Shown: positions 1 through 12,161, numbered from the stretch's first letter. The stretch is DNA of 64,000 nucleotides from Polynucleobacter sp. MG-Unter2-18 (GCF_018687675.1 NZ_CP061302.1:62001-126000); one strand, 5' to 3'. Numbers and translations: made by a program. The notes: generated by a model not told the origin, from the letters alone.

Positions 1-126
1 CCTGTTCACATTTCTAATGTGGCTTTGGTTGACGGTAACGGCAAACCATCACGTGTTGGTATCAAACTCGTGGATGGTAAAAAGCAGCGTTTCCTCAAAA
101 CCACTGGCGCAACTTTAAGCGCATAA
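1..126 (+). CDS. rplX: 50S ribosomal protein L24, C-terminal part
   Basis: The window opens inside this gene; 41 residues and the stop codon are present, against about 105 for a complete L24. The visible part ([20 protein letters not shown] and on to a KKQRF segment) matches the C-terminal half of L24, which binds 23S rRNA early in large-subunit assembly. It is directly upstream of rplE, as expected in the spc operon. The 5' end lies outside the window. Confidence 0.93.
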
Positions 127-142
127 GGGGCACGGAGAAATT

Positions 143-685
143 ATGAGCACACGTTTTCAAGAACACTATCAAGCTAAAGTAGTTGCTGATTTAATTGCCA
201 AATTTGGTTACAAGTCAGTAATGGAAGTTCCACGTATCACCAAGGTAACCCTAAATATGGGCTTGGGCGATGCTGTGAACGACAAGAAAATTATCGAAAA
301 TGCAGTTGGTGATTTGACTAAAGTAGCAGGTCAAAAGCCAGTTGTAACAAAAGCGAAAAAAGCGATTGCTGGATTCAAAATTCGCCAAGGCTACCCAATC
401 GGTGCCATGGTGACATTGCGTGGTGCACGCATGTACGAATTTTTGGATCGTTTCGTAACTGTTGCTTTGCCACGCGTACGTGACTTCCGCGGAATTTCCG
501 GTAAGGCATTTGACGGTCGTGGTAACTACAACATCGGCGTTAAAGAGCAAATCATTTTCCCAGAAATCGAATACGACAAGATTGATGCCCTCCGTGGTCT
601 CAATATCAGTATTACGACGACCGCTAAGACTGACGAAGAAGCAAAAGCTTTGTTAGCAGCGTTCAAATTCCCTTTCCGCAATTAA
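143..685 (+). CDS. rplE: 50S ribosomal protein L5
   Basis: The product is 180 residues, the usual L5 length. L5 binds 5S rRNA and joins the central protuberance to the 30S subunit. The N-terminal [13 protein letters not shown], the [11 protein letters not shown] segment and the [10 protein letters not shown] segment near the C-terminus are typical of the family. A GGAG ribosome-binding site lies about 7 bases before the ATG. The gene is 16 bases after rplX in the spc operon order. Confidence 0.98.
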   Translation: MSTRFQEHYQAKVVADLIAKFGYKSVMEVPRITKVTLNMGLGDAVNDKKIIENAVGDLTKVAGQKPVVTKAKKAIAGFKIRQGYPIGAMVTLRGARMYEFLDRFVTVALPRVRDFRGISGKAFDGRGNYNIGVKEQIIFPEIEYDKIDALRGLNISITTTAKTDEEAKALLAAFKFPFRN

Positions 686-694
686 GAGGCTAAC

Positions 695-1000
695 GTGGCA
701 AAACTATCCCTAATTGAGCGCGAGAATAAGCGCACAAAAACTGTAGAGAAGTACGCTGTAAAGCGTGCTGAACTCAAGGCAATCATTGCTGATCAATCAC
801 GCAGCGATGAAGAGCGCTATGAGGCTCGCTTGAAGCTACAGGCACTTCCACGTAACGCAAGCCCGATTCGTCAAAGAAATCGTTGTTCATTAACCGGTCG
901 TCCGCGCGGTGTATTCAGCAAGTTTGGTTTAGCGCGTAGCAAAATTCGTGAAATCGCCTTTCGTGGCGAAATCCCCGGTTTAACCAAGGCCAGCTGGTAA
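695..1000 (+). CDS. rpsN: 30S ribosomal protein S14, long zinc-free form
   Basis: The 101-residue product is the long form of S14, a 30S head protein. It lacks the CxxC pairs of the short zinc-binding form. [20 protein letters not shown] is the family signature. The start is GTG at 695, preceded by [17 protein letters not shown] matches the normal N-terminus. It lies 9 bases after rplE. Confidence 0.97.
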   Translation: MAKLSLIERENKRTKTVEKYAVKRAELKAIIADQSRSDEERYEARLKLQALPRNASPIRQRNRCSLTGRPRGVFSKFGLARSKIREIAFRGEIPGLTKASW

Positions 1001-1024
1001 GCGGCGAAAGAATTAGGAGAACTC

Positions 1025-1420
1025 ATGAGTATCAGCGATCCAATCGCCGACATGTTGACAAGGATCCGCAATGCGCAAGCAGTGCAGAAACCCGTAGTCT
1101 TGATGCCGTCGTCAAAAGTTAAAGTAGCTATTGCAAAAGTCTTGCAGGAGGAAGGTTATATCGATAGTTTTGAAATCAAAGGTGAAGCAGCTAAGCCAGT
1201 GCTACACATTGAACTCAAGTACTACGCAGGCCGCCCTGTTATTGAGCGTATTGACCGTGTTTCTACACCAAGTCTACGTATCTACAAAGGACGCCACGAC
1301 ATTCCTGAAGTAATGAATGGCTTAGGCATTGCAATTATTTCAACCCCACAAGGCGTAATGACAGACCGCAAAGCACGTGCAAACGGCGTTGGTGGCGAAG
1401 TTATTTGCTACGTCGCGTAA
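1025..1420 (+). CDS. rpsH: 30S ribosomal protein S8
   Basis: The product has 131 residues, full length for S8, which binds the central domain of 16S rRNA and in enterobacteria represses the spc operon. [17 protein letters not shown] at the start and [13 protein letters not shown] near the end are diagnostic. An AGGAGA box precedes the ATG. An autoregulatory S8 site could not be assigned by eye. Confidence 0.98.
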   Translation: MSISDPIADMLTRIRNAQAVQKPVVLMPSSKVKVAIAKVLQEEGYIDSFEIKGEAAKPVLHIELKYYAGRPVIERIDRVSTPSLRIYKGRHDIPEVMNGLGIAIISTPQGVMTDRKARANGVGGEVICYVA

Positions 1421-1430
1421 GGAGAGAAAT

Positions 1431-1964
1431 ATGTCCCGCGTTGGTAAATCACCTATTTCAGTTCCTAAGGGCGCTGAAATCAGCATCAATGGTGCAAACA
1501 TTACTGTTAAAGGCCCATTGGGTACCTTGACACATAACTTGCATCCTTCTGTTGGTTTAAAGCAAGAAGATGGCGTATTGACAGTTGTTTTAAATAACGA
1601 CACACCAGAAGCTGGTGCACAGTCAGGTACAGCCCGTGCTTTGGTAAACAACATGGTTGTTGGCGTAACTGCTGGCTTTGAGCGCAAGCTCAGCTTAGTA
1701 GGCGTTGGTTACCGTGCTGCTGCCCAGGGCGATTCATTAAAGTTGCAGCTCGGTTTCTCACACGACATTATTTACAACCTGCCAAAGGGCGTAAAAGCTG
1801 AGACTCCAACTCAAACTGAAATCATTATCAAAGGTTCCAACAAGCAGCAAGTTGGCCAGGTTGCCGCTGAAGTTCGCGCATATCGTTCACCAGAGCCATA
1901 CAAAGGTAAAGGCGTTCGCTACGTGGATGAGGTTGTACGCCTGAAAGAAACTAAGAAGAAGTAA
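1431..1964 (+). CDS. rplF: 50S ribosomal protein L6
   Basis: The start is set at the ATG at 1431 ([14 protein letters not shown]), which follows an AAGGAGAG box just after the rpsH stop. The frame is open further upstream, but that part overlaps rpsH. The product has 177 residues, the normal length. The C-terminal signature ([14 protein letters not shown]) is intact. L6 supports the factor-binding region of the large subunit. Confidence 0.97.
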   Translation: MSRVGKSPISVPKGAEISINGANITVKGPLGTLTHNLHPSVGLKQEDGVLTVVLNNDTPEAGAQSGTARALVNNMVVGVTAGFERKLSLVGVGYRAAAQGDSLKLQLGFSHDIIYNLPKGVKAETPTQTEIIIKGSNKQQVGQVAAEVRAYRSPEPYKGKGVRYVDEVVRLKETKKK

Positions 1965-1977
1965 GCGAGATTAAAAA

Positions 1978-2331
1978 ATGAATAAAGACGAATCCAGACA
2001 AAGACGCGCTAGGCAGACTCGTATTCGCATTGCCGAAGCATTGGCAAATCGCTTAACAGTTATCCGTAGCAATACACATATTTCTGCGCAGGTTTATAGC
2101 CCGTGCGGAACCAAAGTTGTAGCAGCTGCTTCAACAATGGAAAAAGATTTACGCCAAGCGATCAAAAACGGCGGTAACGCCGAAGCGGCTAAACAAATCG
2201 GCAAATTAGTTGCTGAGCGTGCTGTTAAGGCAGGCATTGTTGATGTTGCTTTTGATCGTTCCGGTCATCGTTACCACGGCCGTATTAAGGCCTTAGCTGA
2301 AGCTGCGCGTGAAGCCGGCCTGAAGTTCTAA
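1978..2331 (+). CDS. rplR: 50S ribosomal protein L18
   Basis: The product has 117 residues, typical for bacterial L18, which binds 5S rRNA with L5 in the central protuberance. The basic N-terminus and the C-terminal [20 protein letters not shown] segment identify it. It lies 13 bases after rplF with no promoter between. Confidence 0.97.
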   Translation: MNKDESRQRRARQTRIRIAEALANRLTVIRSNTHISAQVYSPCGTKVVAAASTMEKDLRQAIKNGGNAEAAKQIGKLVAERAVKAGIVDVAFDRSGHRYHGRIKALAEAAREAGLKF

Positions 2332-2349
2332 AAAGGTTTAGGAAAAGAT

Positions 2350-2868
2350 ATGGCAAAAATGCAAACCAAGATGCAAAACGAAGAGCGTGATGATGGTCTT
2401 CGCGAGAAGATGATTGCTGTTAATCGCGTAACTAAAGTAGTTAAGGGCGGTCGTATTCTCGGCTTCGCTGCACTTACTGTAGTTGGCGATGGCGATGGTC
2501 GTATCGGCATGGGCAAAGGCAAATCAAAAGAAGTTCCAGTTGCTGTTCAAAAGGCAATGGACGAAGCACGTCGCAAGATGATCAAAGTTTCCTTACGTAA
2601 AGGTACTTTGCAACACACTGTGATTGGTAAGCATGGCGCATCACGCGTGATGATTTCTCCAGCTAAAGACGGTACTGGCGTTATCGCCGGTGGCCCAATG
2701 CGCGCAATTTTCGATGTAATGGGTGTAACTAACGTTGTTGCTAAGTCACTTGGCTCAACAAACCCTTACAACATGGTTCGTGCAACGATTGATGGCTTGA
2801 GCAAGATGAGCACTCCTTCTGAAATTGCTGCTAAGCGCGGTAAATCAGTTGAAGAGATTCTCGGCTAA
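2350..2868 (+). CDS. rpsE: 30S ribosomal protein S5
   Basis: The product has 172 residues and both S5 domains: an N-terminal double-stranded RNA-binding-like domain with [19 protein letters not shown], and a C-terminal domain with [21 protein letters not shown]5 acts in decoding accuracy. The frame could also begin at the second methionine (MQTKMQ), but the first ATG follows a purine-rich AGGAAAAG box and is preferred. Confidence 0.97.
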   Translation: MAKMQTKMQNEERDDGLREKMIAVNRVTKVVKGGRILGFAALTVVGDGDGRIGMGKGKSKEVPVAVQKAMDEARRKMIKVSLRKGTLQHTVIGKHGASRVMISPAKDGTGVIAGGPMRAIFDVMGVTNVVAKSLGSTNPYNMVRATIDGLSKMSTPSEIAAKRGKSVEEILG

Positions 2869-2892
2869 GACCAAAAGATTAGGAAGCTATAA

Positions 2893-3081
2893 ATGACAAC
2901 AACTAACTCTAAAGTCAAACTGCAATTAGTACGCAGCTTGATCGGCACACGCGAAAGCCACCGTGCAACCGTTCGCGGCTTAGGCCTGCGTCGCATCAAT
3001 TCTGTTTCAGAATTGGAAGACACACCAGCTGTTCGCGGAATGATTAATAAAGTTTCTTATCTAGTTAAAGTCGTTGGCTAA
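2893..3081 (+). CDS. rpmD: 50S ribosomal protein L30
   Basis: This small gene encodes 62 residues. [20 protein letters not shown] followed by LGLRRINS is the L30 signature. It sits between rpsE and rplO, as in other spc operons. A TTAGGAAG box precedes the ATG. Confidence 0.97.
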   Translation: MTTTNSKVKLQLVRSLIGTRESHRATVRGLGLRRINSVSELEDTPAVRGMINKVSYLVKVVG

Positions 3082-3108
3082 TAACTAGCAAGTAAATAGG
3101 CGAAGAAT

Positions 3109-3549
3109 ATGCAACTCAATACACTCAAACCCGCACCGGGCTCCAATAAAAATCGTCGTCGCGTAGGTCGCGGTATCGGTTCTGGTCTTGGAAAAACAGC
3201 CGGTCGTGGTCACAAAGGTCAGAAGTCACGTTCAGGCGGATTCCACAAAGTTGGATTCGAGGGCGGTCAGATGCCAATGTATCGTCGTTTACCTAAACGT
3301 GGTTTCGTGTCATTGACACGTCGTCACGTTGGTCAGATCACTCTGAGCGACTTAGCAAAAATTAACTTGCCAGAAGTAGACTTGTTAGTTTTGCGAGCTC
3401 ATGGTTTTGCTGGTGAGCAGATTAATTCTGTAAAAGTTATCAAAACTGGTGAACTGTCTATTGCGGTAACCCTCAAGGGTATTACAGCAACTGCAGGTGC
3501 AAAAGCTGCTATTGAAGCAGCTGGCGGCAAACTGGTTGACTTGGTTTAA
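3109..3549 (+). CDS. rplO: 50S ribosomal protein L15
   Basis: The product has 146 residues with the glycine- and arginine-rich N-terminal extension of L15 ([20 protein letters not shown]), which threads into 23S rRNA, and a compact C-terminal domain. L15 is a late assembly protein of the large subunit. It lies directly before secY, the conserved position. Confidence 0.98.
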   Translation: MQLNTLKPAPGSNKNRRRVGRGIGSGLGKTAGRGHKGQKSRSGGFHKVGFEGGQMPMYRRLPKRGFVSLTRRHVGQITLSDLAKINLPEVDLLVLRAHGFAGEQINSVKVIKTGELSIAVTLKGITATAGAKAAIEAAGGKLVDLV

Positions 3550-3566
3550 TTAGTTTTTAGTAAACG

Positions 3567-4904
3567 ATGGCACTCGCACCTACTAACGCAGCAAATATTG
3601 CTCAATCAGGAAGCAAGTTTGGCGAATTACGCCAACGCTTGATATTCCTGGTTTTGGCATTGCTCGTGTTCCGTCTGGGTGCGCATATTCCCGTGCCAGG
3701 TATTGATCCAGACCAATTAGCACAACTGTTTGCAGGTCAAAAAGATGGCATCTTGGGTATGTTTAACCTGTTCTCAGGTGGTGCTCTATCCCGGTTTACA
3801 GTTTTTGCTCTAGGAATCATGCCGTACATCTCTGCGTCAATCATTATGCAGTTGATGACGATTGTTGTGCCTACATTGGAGTCTTTGAAAAAAGAAGGCC
3901 AAGCAGGACAGCGCAAGATTACTCAATACACACGTTACGGCACTGTGCTCTTGGCAACATTCCAGGCCCTAGGTATCTCAGTTGCTTTGCAGGCTCAACC
4001 AGGTTTAGTTATTAATCCAGGTTTAATGTTTGAACTCAACACGGTAGTCACTTTGGTTACTGGCACGATGTTCTTGATGTGGCTTGGTGAGCAGATTACT
4101 GAGCGTGGTCTTGGTAATGGTATTTCCATCATTATTTTCGGCGGTATTGTTTCTGGATTGCCTTCAGCAATTGGTAGCTTGCTAGAACTCGTACGTACCG
4201 GCTCTATGAATATTTTGTCTGCATTGCTGATCGTGGTGATTTGCGTTGCAGTGACTTATTTTGTTGTGTTTGTAGAGCGTGGTCAGCGCCGTATTTTGGT
4301 GAACTATGCAAAGCGTCAAGTGGGCAACAAAATATACGGCGGACAGTCTTCATACTTTCCATTGAAGTTAAACATGGCTGGTGTCATCCCTCCAATTTTT
4401 GCTTCATCTATCATTTTGTTCCCTGCAACTATTGCTGGCTGGTTTACATCCGGCGAGCCAACAAATATGTTCAGCAGAGTTATTAAAGATTTGGCGGCAA
4501 CATTAGCTCCAGGTCAGCCTGTCTACACAATTTTGTATGCTGCAGCGATTATCTTCTTCTGCTTTTTCTATACAGCTTTGGTTTTCAATAGCCGCGATAC
4601 TGCAGATAACTTGAAGAAGAGCGGTGCCTTTGTACCAGGTATTCGTCCTGGTGATCAAACTGGTCGTTACATCGACAAGATCTTGGTTCGTTTGACATTG
4701 GCTGGTGCGATTTATATGGTTTTGGTTTGCTTGTTACCAGAATTTCTAGTCTTGAAGTACAACGTGCCATTCTATTTCGGCGGTACTTCATTGTTGATTA
4801 TTGTCGTTGTTGCAATGGATTTTATGGCTCAAGTTCAGTCATTCGCAATGCAGCAACAGTATGGTTCTTTAATGAAAAAAGCTAACTTTAAGATGGGCGC
4901 TTAA
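3567..4904 (+). CDS. secY: Preprotein translocase channel subunit SecY
   Basis: The product has 445 residues and about ten hydrophobic helices, the standard SecY architecture. The N-terminal [18 protein letters not shown], the plug-region [20 protein letters not shown] and the cytoplasmic FVERGQRRI loop are recognisable. SecY forms the inner-membrane channel through which unfolded preproteins pass with SecE, SecG and SecA. It is in its usual place between rplO and infA, 4 bases before the latter, so it is translated from the ribosomal-protein message. Confidence 0.98.
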   Translation: MALAPTNAANIAQSGSKFGELRQRLIFLVLALLVFRLGAHIPVPGIDPDQLAQLFAGQKDGILGMFNLFSGGALSRFTVFALGIMPYISASIIMQLMTIVVPTLESLKKEGQAGQRKITQYTRYGTVLLATFQALGISVALQAQPGLVINPGLMFELNTVVTLVTGTMFLMWLGEQITERGLGNGISIIIFGGIVSGLPSAIGSLLELVRTGSMNILSALLIVVICVAVTYFVVFVERGQRRILVNYAKRQVGNKIYGGQSSYFPLKLNMAGVIPPIFASSIILFPATIAGWFTSGEPTNMFSRVIKDLAATLAPGQPVYTILYAAAIIFFCFFYTALVFNSRDTADNLKKSGAFVPGIRPGDQTGRYIDKILVRLTLAGAIYMVLVCLLPEFLVLKYNVPFYFGGTSLLIIVVVAMDFMAQVQSFAMQQQYGSLMKKANFKMGA

Positions 4905-4908
4905 CTGA

Positions 4909-5127
4909 ATGTCTAAAGACGATGTAATTCAGATGGCGGGAGAAATTATTGAGAATTTGCCGAACGCAATGTTTCGCGTGAAGCTAGAGAACGGACATGT
5001 GGTTTTAGGGCACATTTCTGGAAAGATGAGGATGCATTACATCCGCATCTTGCCAGGAGATAAGGTAACAGTGGAGATGACTCCTTACGACCTTACACGA
5101 GCCAGAATCATTTTCCGAGCGAAGTAA
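4909..5127 (+). CDS. infA: Translation initiation factor IF-1
   Basis: The 72-residue product is a single OB-fold. [13 protein letters not shown], the [14 protein letters not shown] strand and the C-terminal [13 protein letters not shown] are typical of IF-1, which binds the ribosomal A site during initiation. The gene follows secY by 4 bases, so coupled translation is likely. Confidence 0.97.
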   Translation: MSKDDVIQMAGEIIENLPNAMFRVKLENGHVVLGHISGKMRMHYIRILPGDKVTVEMTPYDLTRARIIFRAK

Positions 5128-5162
5128 AGATTAAGTAGTACATATTTTTTTAGAGGTGAGTT

Positions 5163-5279
5163 ATGAAAGTTTTAGCATCCGTTAAGTGTATTTGCAGAAA
5201 TTGCAAGATCATTAAGCGCAAACGCGTTGTTCGCGTGATCTGTTCTTCAGACGCACGTCATAAGCAGCGTCAAGGCTGA
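5163..5279 (+). CDS. rpmJ: 50S ribosomal protein L36, zinc-binding form
   Basis: This 38-residue gene begins [20 protein letters not shown] and ends RHKQRQG. Cys11, Cys14, Cys27 and His33 form the zinc ribbon of the C+ type of L36; an additional cysteine is at residue 9. A GAGGTGAG ribosome-binding site precedes the ATG. Its place between infA and rpsM is the normal one. Confidence 0.96.
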   Translation: MKVLASVKCICRNCKIIKRKRVVRVICSSDARHKQRQG

Positions 5280-5303
5280 TCTGGTTAATTAAGAGGAAAT
5301 CTC

Positions 5304-5669
5304 ATGGCACGTATCGCTGGGGTAAATATCCCAAATCATCAACATACTGTTATCGGTTTAACAGCAATTTTTGGCATTGGCACAACGCGTGCACGCAAAA
5401 TTTGTGAAACCACAGGTGTTGCTATCGACAAAAAAGTTAAAGATCTTACTGACGGTGACTTGGAAAAGTTACGCGACGAGGTAGGTAAGTTCATCACTGA
5501 AGGTGACCTTCGTCGTGAAGTAACGATGAGCATCAAGCGTTTGATGGACTTAGGCTGCTATCGCGGCGTTCGTCATCGTAAGGGCTTGCCTGTACGTGGT
5601 CAACGTACTAAGACTAACGCGCGTACCCGTAAGGGCCCACGTAAGTCTGGCGTGCAACTCAAGAAATAA
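5304..5669 (+). CDS. rpsM: 30S ribosomal protein S13
   Basis: The product has 121 residues, full length. [20 protein letters not shown] is the family N-terminus, and the C-terminus carries the basic [20 protein letters not shown] tail that reaches toward the P-site tRNA. It is the first gene of the alpha-operon group (rpsM-rpsK-rpsD-rpoA-rplQ). In enterobacteria S4 represses this operon near rpsM; no such pseudoknot was identified here. Confidence 0.98.
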   Translation: MARIAGVNIPNHQHTVIGLTAIFGIGTTRARKICETTGVAIDKKVKDLTDGDLEKLRDEVGKFITEGDLRREVTMSIKRLMDLGCYRGVRHRKGLPVRGQRTKTNARTRKGPRKSGVQLKK

Positions 5670-5687
5670 TCAAGAAAGTTTATTGAC

Positions 5688-6095
5688 ATGGCAAAACAAC
5701 AATCCGCTTCTGCAGCTTCACAGCGCGCACGTAAGAAGGTTAAAAAGAACGTTGCTGACGGTATTGCACACGTTCACGCTTCTTTTAACAACACCATCAT
5801 TACGATCACTGATCGTCAAGGTAATGCGCTTTCATGGGCAACATCTGGTGGTCAGGGCTTCAAAGGTTCACGTAAATCAACCCCTTTTGCTGCTCAGGTA
5901 GCGGCAGAAGTAGCAGGTAAAGCTGCTGTTGAGTGTGGTATTAAGAATTTAGAAGTTCAGATCAAGGGTCCAGGCCCAGGTCGTGAATCAGCAGTTCGTG
6001 CATTGAATTCTTTGGGAATCAAGATCACCGAGATTCAAGACGTAACTCCAGTTCCACACAATGGTTGCCGTCCTCCTAAGCGTCGTCGTATCTAA
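5688..6095 (+). CDS. rpsK: 30S ribosomal protein S11
   Basis: The product has 135 residues. The [20 protein letters not shown] segment and the C-terminal [16 protein letters not shown] are diagnostic of S11, part of the 30S platform near the E site. It lies 18 bases after rpsM. Confidence 0.98.
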   Translation: MAKQQSASAASQRARKKVKKNVADGIAHVHASFNNTIITITDRQGNALSWATSGGQGFKGSRKSTPFAAQVAAEVAGKAAVECGIKNLEVQIKGPGPGRESAVRALNSLGIKITEIQDVTPVPHNGCRPPKRRRI

Positions 6096-6145
6096 GCTAG
6101 GAAGTTGGCAATACAAGTTTTAGTAGTTTTTTATTAAAGCCCACT

Positions 6146-6169
6146 GTTCATCTGAATTAAAGGGTGAAC
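6146..6169 (+). promoter_or_regulatory. Candidate stem-loop in the rpsK-rpsD gap
   Basis: The 116-base gap between rpsK and rpsD is much longer than the other gaps in this operon. It contains GTTCATC and GGTGAAC arms (7 pairs, one G-U) separated by a 10-base loop, preceded by a T-rich stretch. It could be an S4 feedback site, an internal promoter leader or a processing site. Only the structure is seen; the role is inferred. Confidence 0.3.
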
Positions 6170-6211
6170 TCACCGTTAGTCGTAAGACTGCGGCAAAGAA
6201 AGGAAAGCATC

Positions 6212-6835
6212 GTGGCACGTTACTTAGGGCCTAAGGCCAAATTAGCTCGTCGGGAAGGTACCGACTTATTTTTAAAGAGCGCACGTCGCGCCCTGTCAGA
6301 CAAGTGCAAGTTAGATACTAAGCCTGGTCAACATGGCCGTACATCTGGCTCAAGAACTTCTGATTACGGTAATCAATTGCGTGAAAAGCAAAAGGTTAAG
6401 CGTATGTACGGAATTCTAGAGCGTCAATTCCGTCGTTATTTCGCAGAAGCTGAGCGTCGTAAGGGTAATACTGGCTCAACATTACTTCAGTTGTTGGAAT
6501 CACGCCTTGATAACGTTGTTTATCGTATGGGCTTTGGTTCTACTCGTGCTGAAGCGCGTCAATTGGTTTCCCATTGCGCAATTTTGCTCAATGGTAGCCC
6601 AGTAAATATTCCATCTATTCAGGTCAAACCTGGTGATGTAGTTGCTATTCGTGAAAAAGCGAAGAAGCAAGCACGTATTACAGAATCACTCAATTTGGTT
6701 CAGCAGATGGCGGCAGTTGGCTGGGTATCAGTCGACGCAGCGAAGCTGGAGGGAACATTTAAGCAGGTGCCTGACCGTGAAGACATTAGCGGCGAAATTA
6801 ATGAAAGTTTGATCGTCGAATTGTATTCACGCTAA
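6212..6835 (+). CDS. rpsD: 30S ribosomal protein S4
   Basis: The start is GTG at 6212, giving [20 protein letters not shown], the standard S4 N-terminus, preceded by a GGAAAG box. The frame is open to 6164 but that extension has no family similarity. The product has 207 residues with the S4 N-terminal domain and an S4 RNA-binding domain around residues 97-160 ([20 protein letters not shown]). S4 nucleates 30S assembly and in enterobacteria represses the alpha operon. Confidence 0.97.
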   Translation: MARYLGPKAKLARREGTDLFLKSARRALSDKCKLDTKPGQHGRTSGSRTSDYGNQLREKQKVKRMYGILERQFRRYFAEAERRKGNTGSTLLQLLESRLDNVVYRMGFGSTRAEARQLVSHCAILLNGSPVNIPSIQVKPGDVVAIREKAKKQARITESLNLVQQMAAVGWVSVDAAKLEGTFKQVPDREDISGEINESLIVELYSR

Positions 6836-6858
6836 TTAGGCACTCTCAAGGAAAAAAT

Positions 6859-7839
6859 ATGCAAACAAATTTGCTCAAGCCAAAAATTATTTCTGTTGAA
6901 GCGCTTACTGCCAACCAAGCTAAGGTTGTTATGGAGCCATTCGAGCGTGGTTATGGCCACACACTCGGTAATGCATTACGTCGTGTTTTGTTGTCCTCAA
7001 TGGTTGGTTATGCACCAACTGAAGTAGCAATCGCTGGTGTTGTTCATGAATACTCCACATTAGATGGCGTTCAAGAGGATGTAGTTAACCTTTTGTTGAA
7101 CCTCAAAGGTATCGTATTTAAGTTGCAGTCACGTGATGAAGTGACCATCAATTTGCGTAAAGAAGGCCCAGGCGTCGTTACAGCAAAAGATATCGACTTG
7201 CCACACGATGTAGAAATCATTAATCCTGATCACGTTATCGCTCACTTGTCAGCTGGTGGCAAGTTGGATATGCAGATCAAGGTTGAAAAAGGCCGTGGCT
7301 ATGTACCAGGCAATATGCGTCAATACCATGACGAAACTACCAAGATTATTGGTCGTATCGTATTGGATGCCTCATTTAGCCCAGTAAGCCGTGTTAGCTA
7401 TGCAGTTGAATCTGCTCGTGTTGAACAACGTACTGACCTCGATCGTCTCGTAATGACAATCGAAACAAACGGTGTATTGTCTCCTGAAGAAGCAATTCGT
7501 CAAGCCGCTACCATTTTGGTTGATCAGTTAGTTGTATTCGCAGCCCTCGAAAGCAGTGAAGTTTCTGGTGATCTTGCACCAAGCCGCTCTTCAATGGTTG
7601 ATCCAATGTTGATGCGTCCGGTTGATGATCTCGAACTCACAGTGCGCTCTGCAAACTGCTTGAAGGCTGAGAACATTTACTACATCGGTGACTTGATTCA
7701 ACGTACAGAAAATGAATTGTTGAAGACGCCTAATTTAGGTCGTAAGTCTTTGAACGAAATCAAAGATGTATTGGCGGCTCGTGGCTTAAGTCTTGGCATG
7801 AAACTCGAAAGCTGGCCTCCAGCTAACCTCGAGAAATAA
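6859..7839 (+). CDS. rpoA: RNA polymerase alpha subunit
   Basis: The product has 326 residues. The N-terminal domain (about 1-230) for dimerisation and core assembly contains [20 protein letters not shown]. The C-terminal domain (about 245-326) contains [17 protein letters not shown] and the [10 protein letters not shown] helix that contacts UP elements and activators. It sits between rpsD and rplQ, the conserved alpha-operon position. Confidence 0.98.
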   Translation: MQTNLLKPKIISVEALTANQAKVVMEPFERGYGHTLGNALRRVLLSSMVGYAPTEVAIAGVVHEYSTLDGVQEDVVNLLLNLKGIVFKLQSRDEVTINLRKEGPGVVTAKDIDLPHDVEIINPDHVIAHLSAGGKLDMQIKVEKGRGYVPGNMRQYHDETTKIIGRIVLDASFSPVSRVSYAVESARVEQRTDLDRLVMTIETNGVLSPEEAIRQAATILVDQLVVFAALESSEVSGDLAPSRSSMVDPMLMRPVDDLELTVRSANCLKAENIYYIGDLIQRTENELLKTPNLGRKSLNEIKDVLAARGLSLGMKLESWPPANLEK

Positions 7840-7855
7840 TTAGAAAGGAAGCATC

Positions 7856-8248
7856 ATGCGTCACGGAAACGGCTTACGCAAACTAAACAGAACATCATCA
7901 CATCGCTTGGCGATGCTGCGCAACATGTCCAATTCTCTTTTGGAGCACGAAGTGATTAAAACCACTTTGCCAAAAGCTAAAGAATTGCGCATGGTTGTTG
8001 AGCCTTTGATTACCTTGGGTAAAAAAGATAACTTAGCAAACCGTCGCTTAGCATTCAATCGCACGCGCGATCGCGATATCGTGACCAAACTCTTCACAGA
8101 GCTCGGCCCACGTTACGCAACTCGTCCAGGTGGTTACCTTCGTATTTTGAAGTTTGGCTTCCGCCATGGTGATAATGCACCTATGGCTTTGGTTGAGTTG
8201 GTGGATCGTCCGGAAGTTGAAGAAACAGCAGTAGCTGAAGAGGCTTAA
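7856..8248 (+). CDS. rplQ: 50S ribosomal protein L17
   Basis: The product has 130 residues beginning [17 protein letters not shown], the L17 signature, and an acidic C-terminal tail ([11 protein letters not shown]). It is the last gene of the ribosomal block and is followed by a strong terminator 17 bases after its stop. Confidence 0.98.
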   Translation: MRHGNGLRKLNRTSSHRLAMLRNMSNSLLEHEVIKTTLPKAKELRMVVEPLITLGKKDNLANRRLAFNRTRDRDIVTKLFTELGPRYATRPGGYLRILKFGFRHGDNAPMALVELVDRPEVEETAVAEEA

Positions 8249-8264
8249 GCCCTAAAGCAAGATT

Positions 8265-8292
8265 AAAAGCCAGGCTTCGGTCTGGCTTTTTT
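8265..8292 (+). terminator. Rho-independent terminator of the alpha operon
   Basis: AAAAGCCAG and CTGGCTTTT form a perfect 9-pair stem around the loop GCTTCGGT, followed by a T run. It closes the ribosomal-protein transcript after rplQ. Confidence 0.92.
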
Positions 8293-8316
8293 CATTTATA
8301 CGGTTATAAATATGTC

Positions 8317-8649
8317 ATGACCCCTGATAAATCTACTGAGTTATTAATTGTTGCCACCACTTTTGCATCACTAGAGGATGCAAAGAAAATGGCGCTTCAA
8401 CTGATTGAGGGTCGATTAGCTGCCTGCGTACAAATTCAAGAGGGTATGCATTCAATCTATCGATGGGAAGGCAAGGTATGCGAAGGAAACGAAGTTCTGC
8501 TTTCAGCAAAGACAGTTGCAGATAAATGGATAGATATTTCTAATTTCATAAAAGGTCATCACCCCTATGATTTGCCTGAGGTGATTGCATATGCTCCTGA
8601 AAATTACGACGCGCATTATGGCAAATGGGTAGAGTCCGAGGTAAAGTAG
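8317..8649 (+). CDS. cutA: Divalent-cation tolerance protein CutA
   Basis: The 110-residue product matches CutA1: the early LLIVATTFASLEDA strand, the RLAACVQI segment and the YRWEGKV motif are characteristic. CutA1 is a trimeric PII-like protein linked to copper tolerance in E. coli; its biochemical role is unsettled. It lies 4 bases before dsbD, a pairing common in proteobacteria. A TATAAA box is only 6 bases before the ATG and no good ribosome-binding site is visible, so a leaderless start is possible. Confidence 0.93.
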   Translation: MTPDKSTELLIVATTFASLEDAKKMALQLIEGRLAACVQIQEGMHSIYRWEGKVCEGNEVLLSAKTVADKWIDISNFIKGHHPYDLPEVIAYAPENYDAHYGKWVESEVK

Positions 8650-8653
8650 TTCA

Positions 8654-10327
8654 ATGAGATTCCTTAGTAAATTTACTCCTCTAGCAGCTGTATTACTTAT
8701 GGTGATCAGCAATGCATTTGCTGCGCCAGAATTTCTTCCTCCTGAGAAAGCATTTCAGGCTGAAGCAACGTGGGCGGTCAATACGAATGATGTTGAGTTA
8801 GAAATTTTTCCAGCTAAGGGTTATTACATCTATCAAGAGTCTCTGCATTTTAAGATGGGCTCTGAGCCCAATAAATTAGAGTTTGTAAAGGTTTCGCTCC
8901 CTGCTGGGATTGAAAAGTTTGATGAGACTTTTCAAAAGAAAATGCAGGTTTACAAGCAGGCATTTCTATTAACTCTAGATAAAAAGGCTGAAATTGGTAA
9001 GCCACTCTATCTTGAGATGGAGTTACAGGGCTGTGCTGAGGCGGGAATCTGTTATCCACCTATGACCCTGAAGTTTTTACTTGCGGGGCCAGGTGTAAAG
9101 GCCGGCCCCATACCGGAAATATTGGATGAGTTAGGAGCAAGCAAAACCACCAAAAAAGAATTTAGCTTGATGGATGTTTGGCGTGAGCGTGATGACGTCA
9201 ATGCCATTAGCCGCTTCTTAGACACTACGCCAACGGGATATCTTTTCATAGCCTTCTTCATTCTGGGCTTGGCTTTGGCATTTACTCCCTGTGTTCTCCC
9301 GATGCTGCCTATCCTATCGAGCATCGTGTTTGGAACGCAAGGTAAGCAGTCCATTAGTAAGGGTCGTGCAAGCCTCTTGGCGGCGGCCTATGTACTTGGA
9401 ATGGCTTGTGTCTATGCACTAGCGGGGGTCTTGATGGCTGCCCTTGGCGGGAGCGTTCAAAGAGCTCTACAAAGCCCCATAGCGCTGATTGGGTTTGCAT
9501 TGCTGCTACTGGCCCTGTCAGGAAGTCTATTCGGTCTATACGAGCTCAGGATGCCCCACTCATGGCAGCAAAAGGTGGATCAATTGGCAGGACGTCATCA
9601 AGGTGGCAGCTTTGCGGGTGCTTTTTCCTTGGGTGGAATTTCCACATTAGTTGCTAGTCCTTGTATTACAGCTCCCTTAGCTGGGGTGCTCACTTTTATT
9701 GCTCAAACAGGCTCAATGAGCCTGGGTGCAGGGCTCCTTTTTGTGATGGCTTTAGGCATGGGATTGCCACTCCTGTTTATTGCCATTGAGGCTCGCATCT
9801 TAATTCCATCCACTGGTATTTGGATGGTCTGGCTACAAAGAACATTAGGCGTTTTATTGGTAGCAACTGCAGCCTGGATTGCATCTCCCTTGTTACAAAA
9901 TGGCAGTGATGAGGTAGGCAAGACAACGGCTAATGGACAGCGCCAGCATCAGATTGGAAAAGCTAGTTTCGCTGTGATTGATTCCAGTGCGCAGTTGGAT
10001 CAATTCTTAGCCCAAGCAAAAGAACAAAAGAAACTAGTGCTCTTAGATTTTTATGCAGACTGGTGCATCTCTTGCAAGGAGATGGAGATAAATACATTTG
10101 CTAATCCCGAAGTAAATCAAGAGTTGCAGAAATTTATTTTGATACAAGCAGATGTGACAAAAAACAATGCTGATCATCAGGCTTTATTGAAACGCTTTGG
10201 ATTATTTGGTCCGCCTGGAATTTTGATCTTTGACATCAATGCAGAAGAGTTAAAAGATCAACGCGTGATTGGCTATATGCCACCACAACGTTTTATTGAA
10301 CGCTTGAAAAGAGCCTTGGGAAATTAA
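8654..10327 (+). CDS. dsbD: Thiol:disulfide interchange protein DsbD
   Basis: The product has 557 residues and all three DsbD parts: a signal peptide (cleavage likely after NAFA, residue 23), a periplasmic alpha domain with GCAEAGICYPP, a membrane beta domain of about eight helices with the redox cysteines in FTPCVLPMLP and ASPCITAPLAG, and a C-terminal thioredoxin-like domain with DWCISCKEME. It passes electrons from cytoplasmic thioredoxin to periplasmic DsbC and cytochrome-c maturation proteins. It is probably co-transcribed with cutA. Confidence 0.95.
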   Translation: MRFLSKFTPLAAVLLMVISNAFAAPEFLPPEKAFQAEATWAVNTNDVELEIFPAKGYYIYQESLHFKMGSEPNKLEFVKVSLPAGIEKFDETFQKKMQVYKQAFLLTLDKKAEIGKPLYLEMELQGCAEAGICYPPMTLKFLLAGPGVKAGPIPEILDELGASKTTKKEFSLMDVWRERDDVNAISRFLDTTPTGYLFIAFFILGLALAFTPCVLPMLPILSSIVFGTQGKQSISKGRASLLAAAYVLGMACVYALAGVLMAALGGSVQRALQSPIALIGFALLLLALSGSLFGLYELRMPHSWQQKVDQLAGRHQGGSFAGAFSLGGISTLVASPCITAPLAGVLTFIAQTGSMSLGAGLLFVMALGMGLPLLFIAIEARILIPSTGIWMVWLQRTLGVLLVATAAWIASPLLQNGSDEVGKTTANGQRQHQIGKASFAVIDSSAQLDQFLAQAKEQKKLVLLDFYADWCISCKEMEINTFANPEVNQELQKFILIQADVTKNNADHQALLKRFGLFGPPGILIFDINAEELKDQRVIGYMPPQRFIERLKRALGN

Positions 10328-10336
10328 GAGGCTGAG

Positions 10337-10368
10337 AAGTTAAATGGGTACAACCCATTTAACTTTTT
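10337..10368 (+). terminator. Rho-independent terminator after dsbD
   Basis: A perfect 13-pair stem (AAGTTAAATGGGT with ACCCATTTAACTT) with a 3-base loop is followed by TTT on the plus strand. It separates dsbD from the convergent hemB. Confidence 0.85.
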
Positions 10369-10378
10369 AAACTACTAA

Positions 10379-12047
<1,669 letters not shown>

Positions 12048-12161
12048 GTCCAGAAGCTATTGTAAAATCACGCAAAATCAATAAATATCTCATAATGTTG
12101 GGTGAAAGTTGTAGAAGTAAGGGCCCAAACATTTTTAAGAATTTTTGCCAAGGTAAACATA

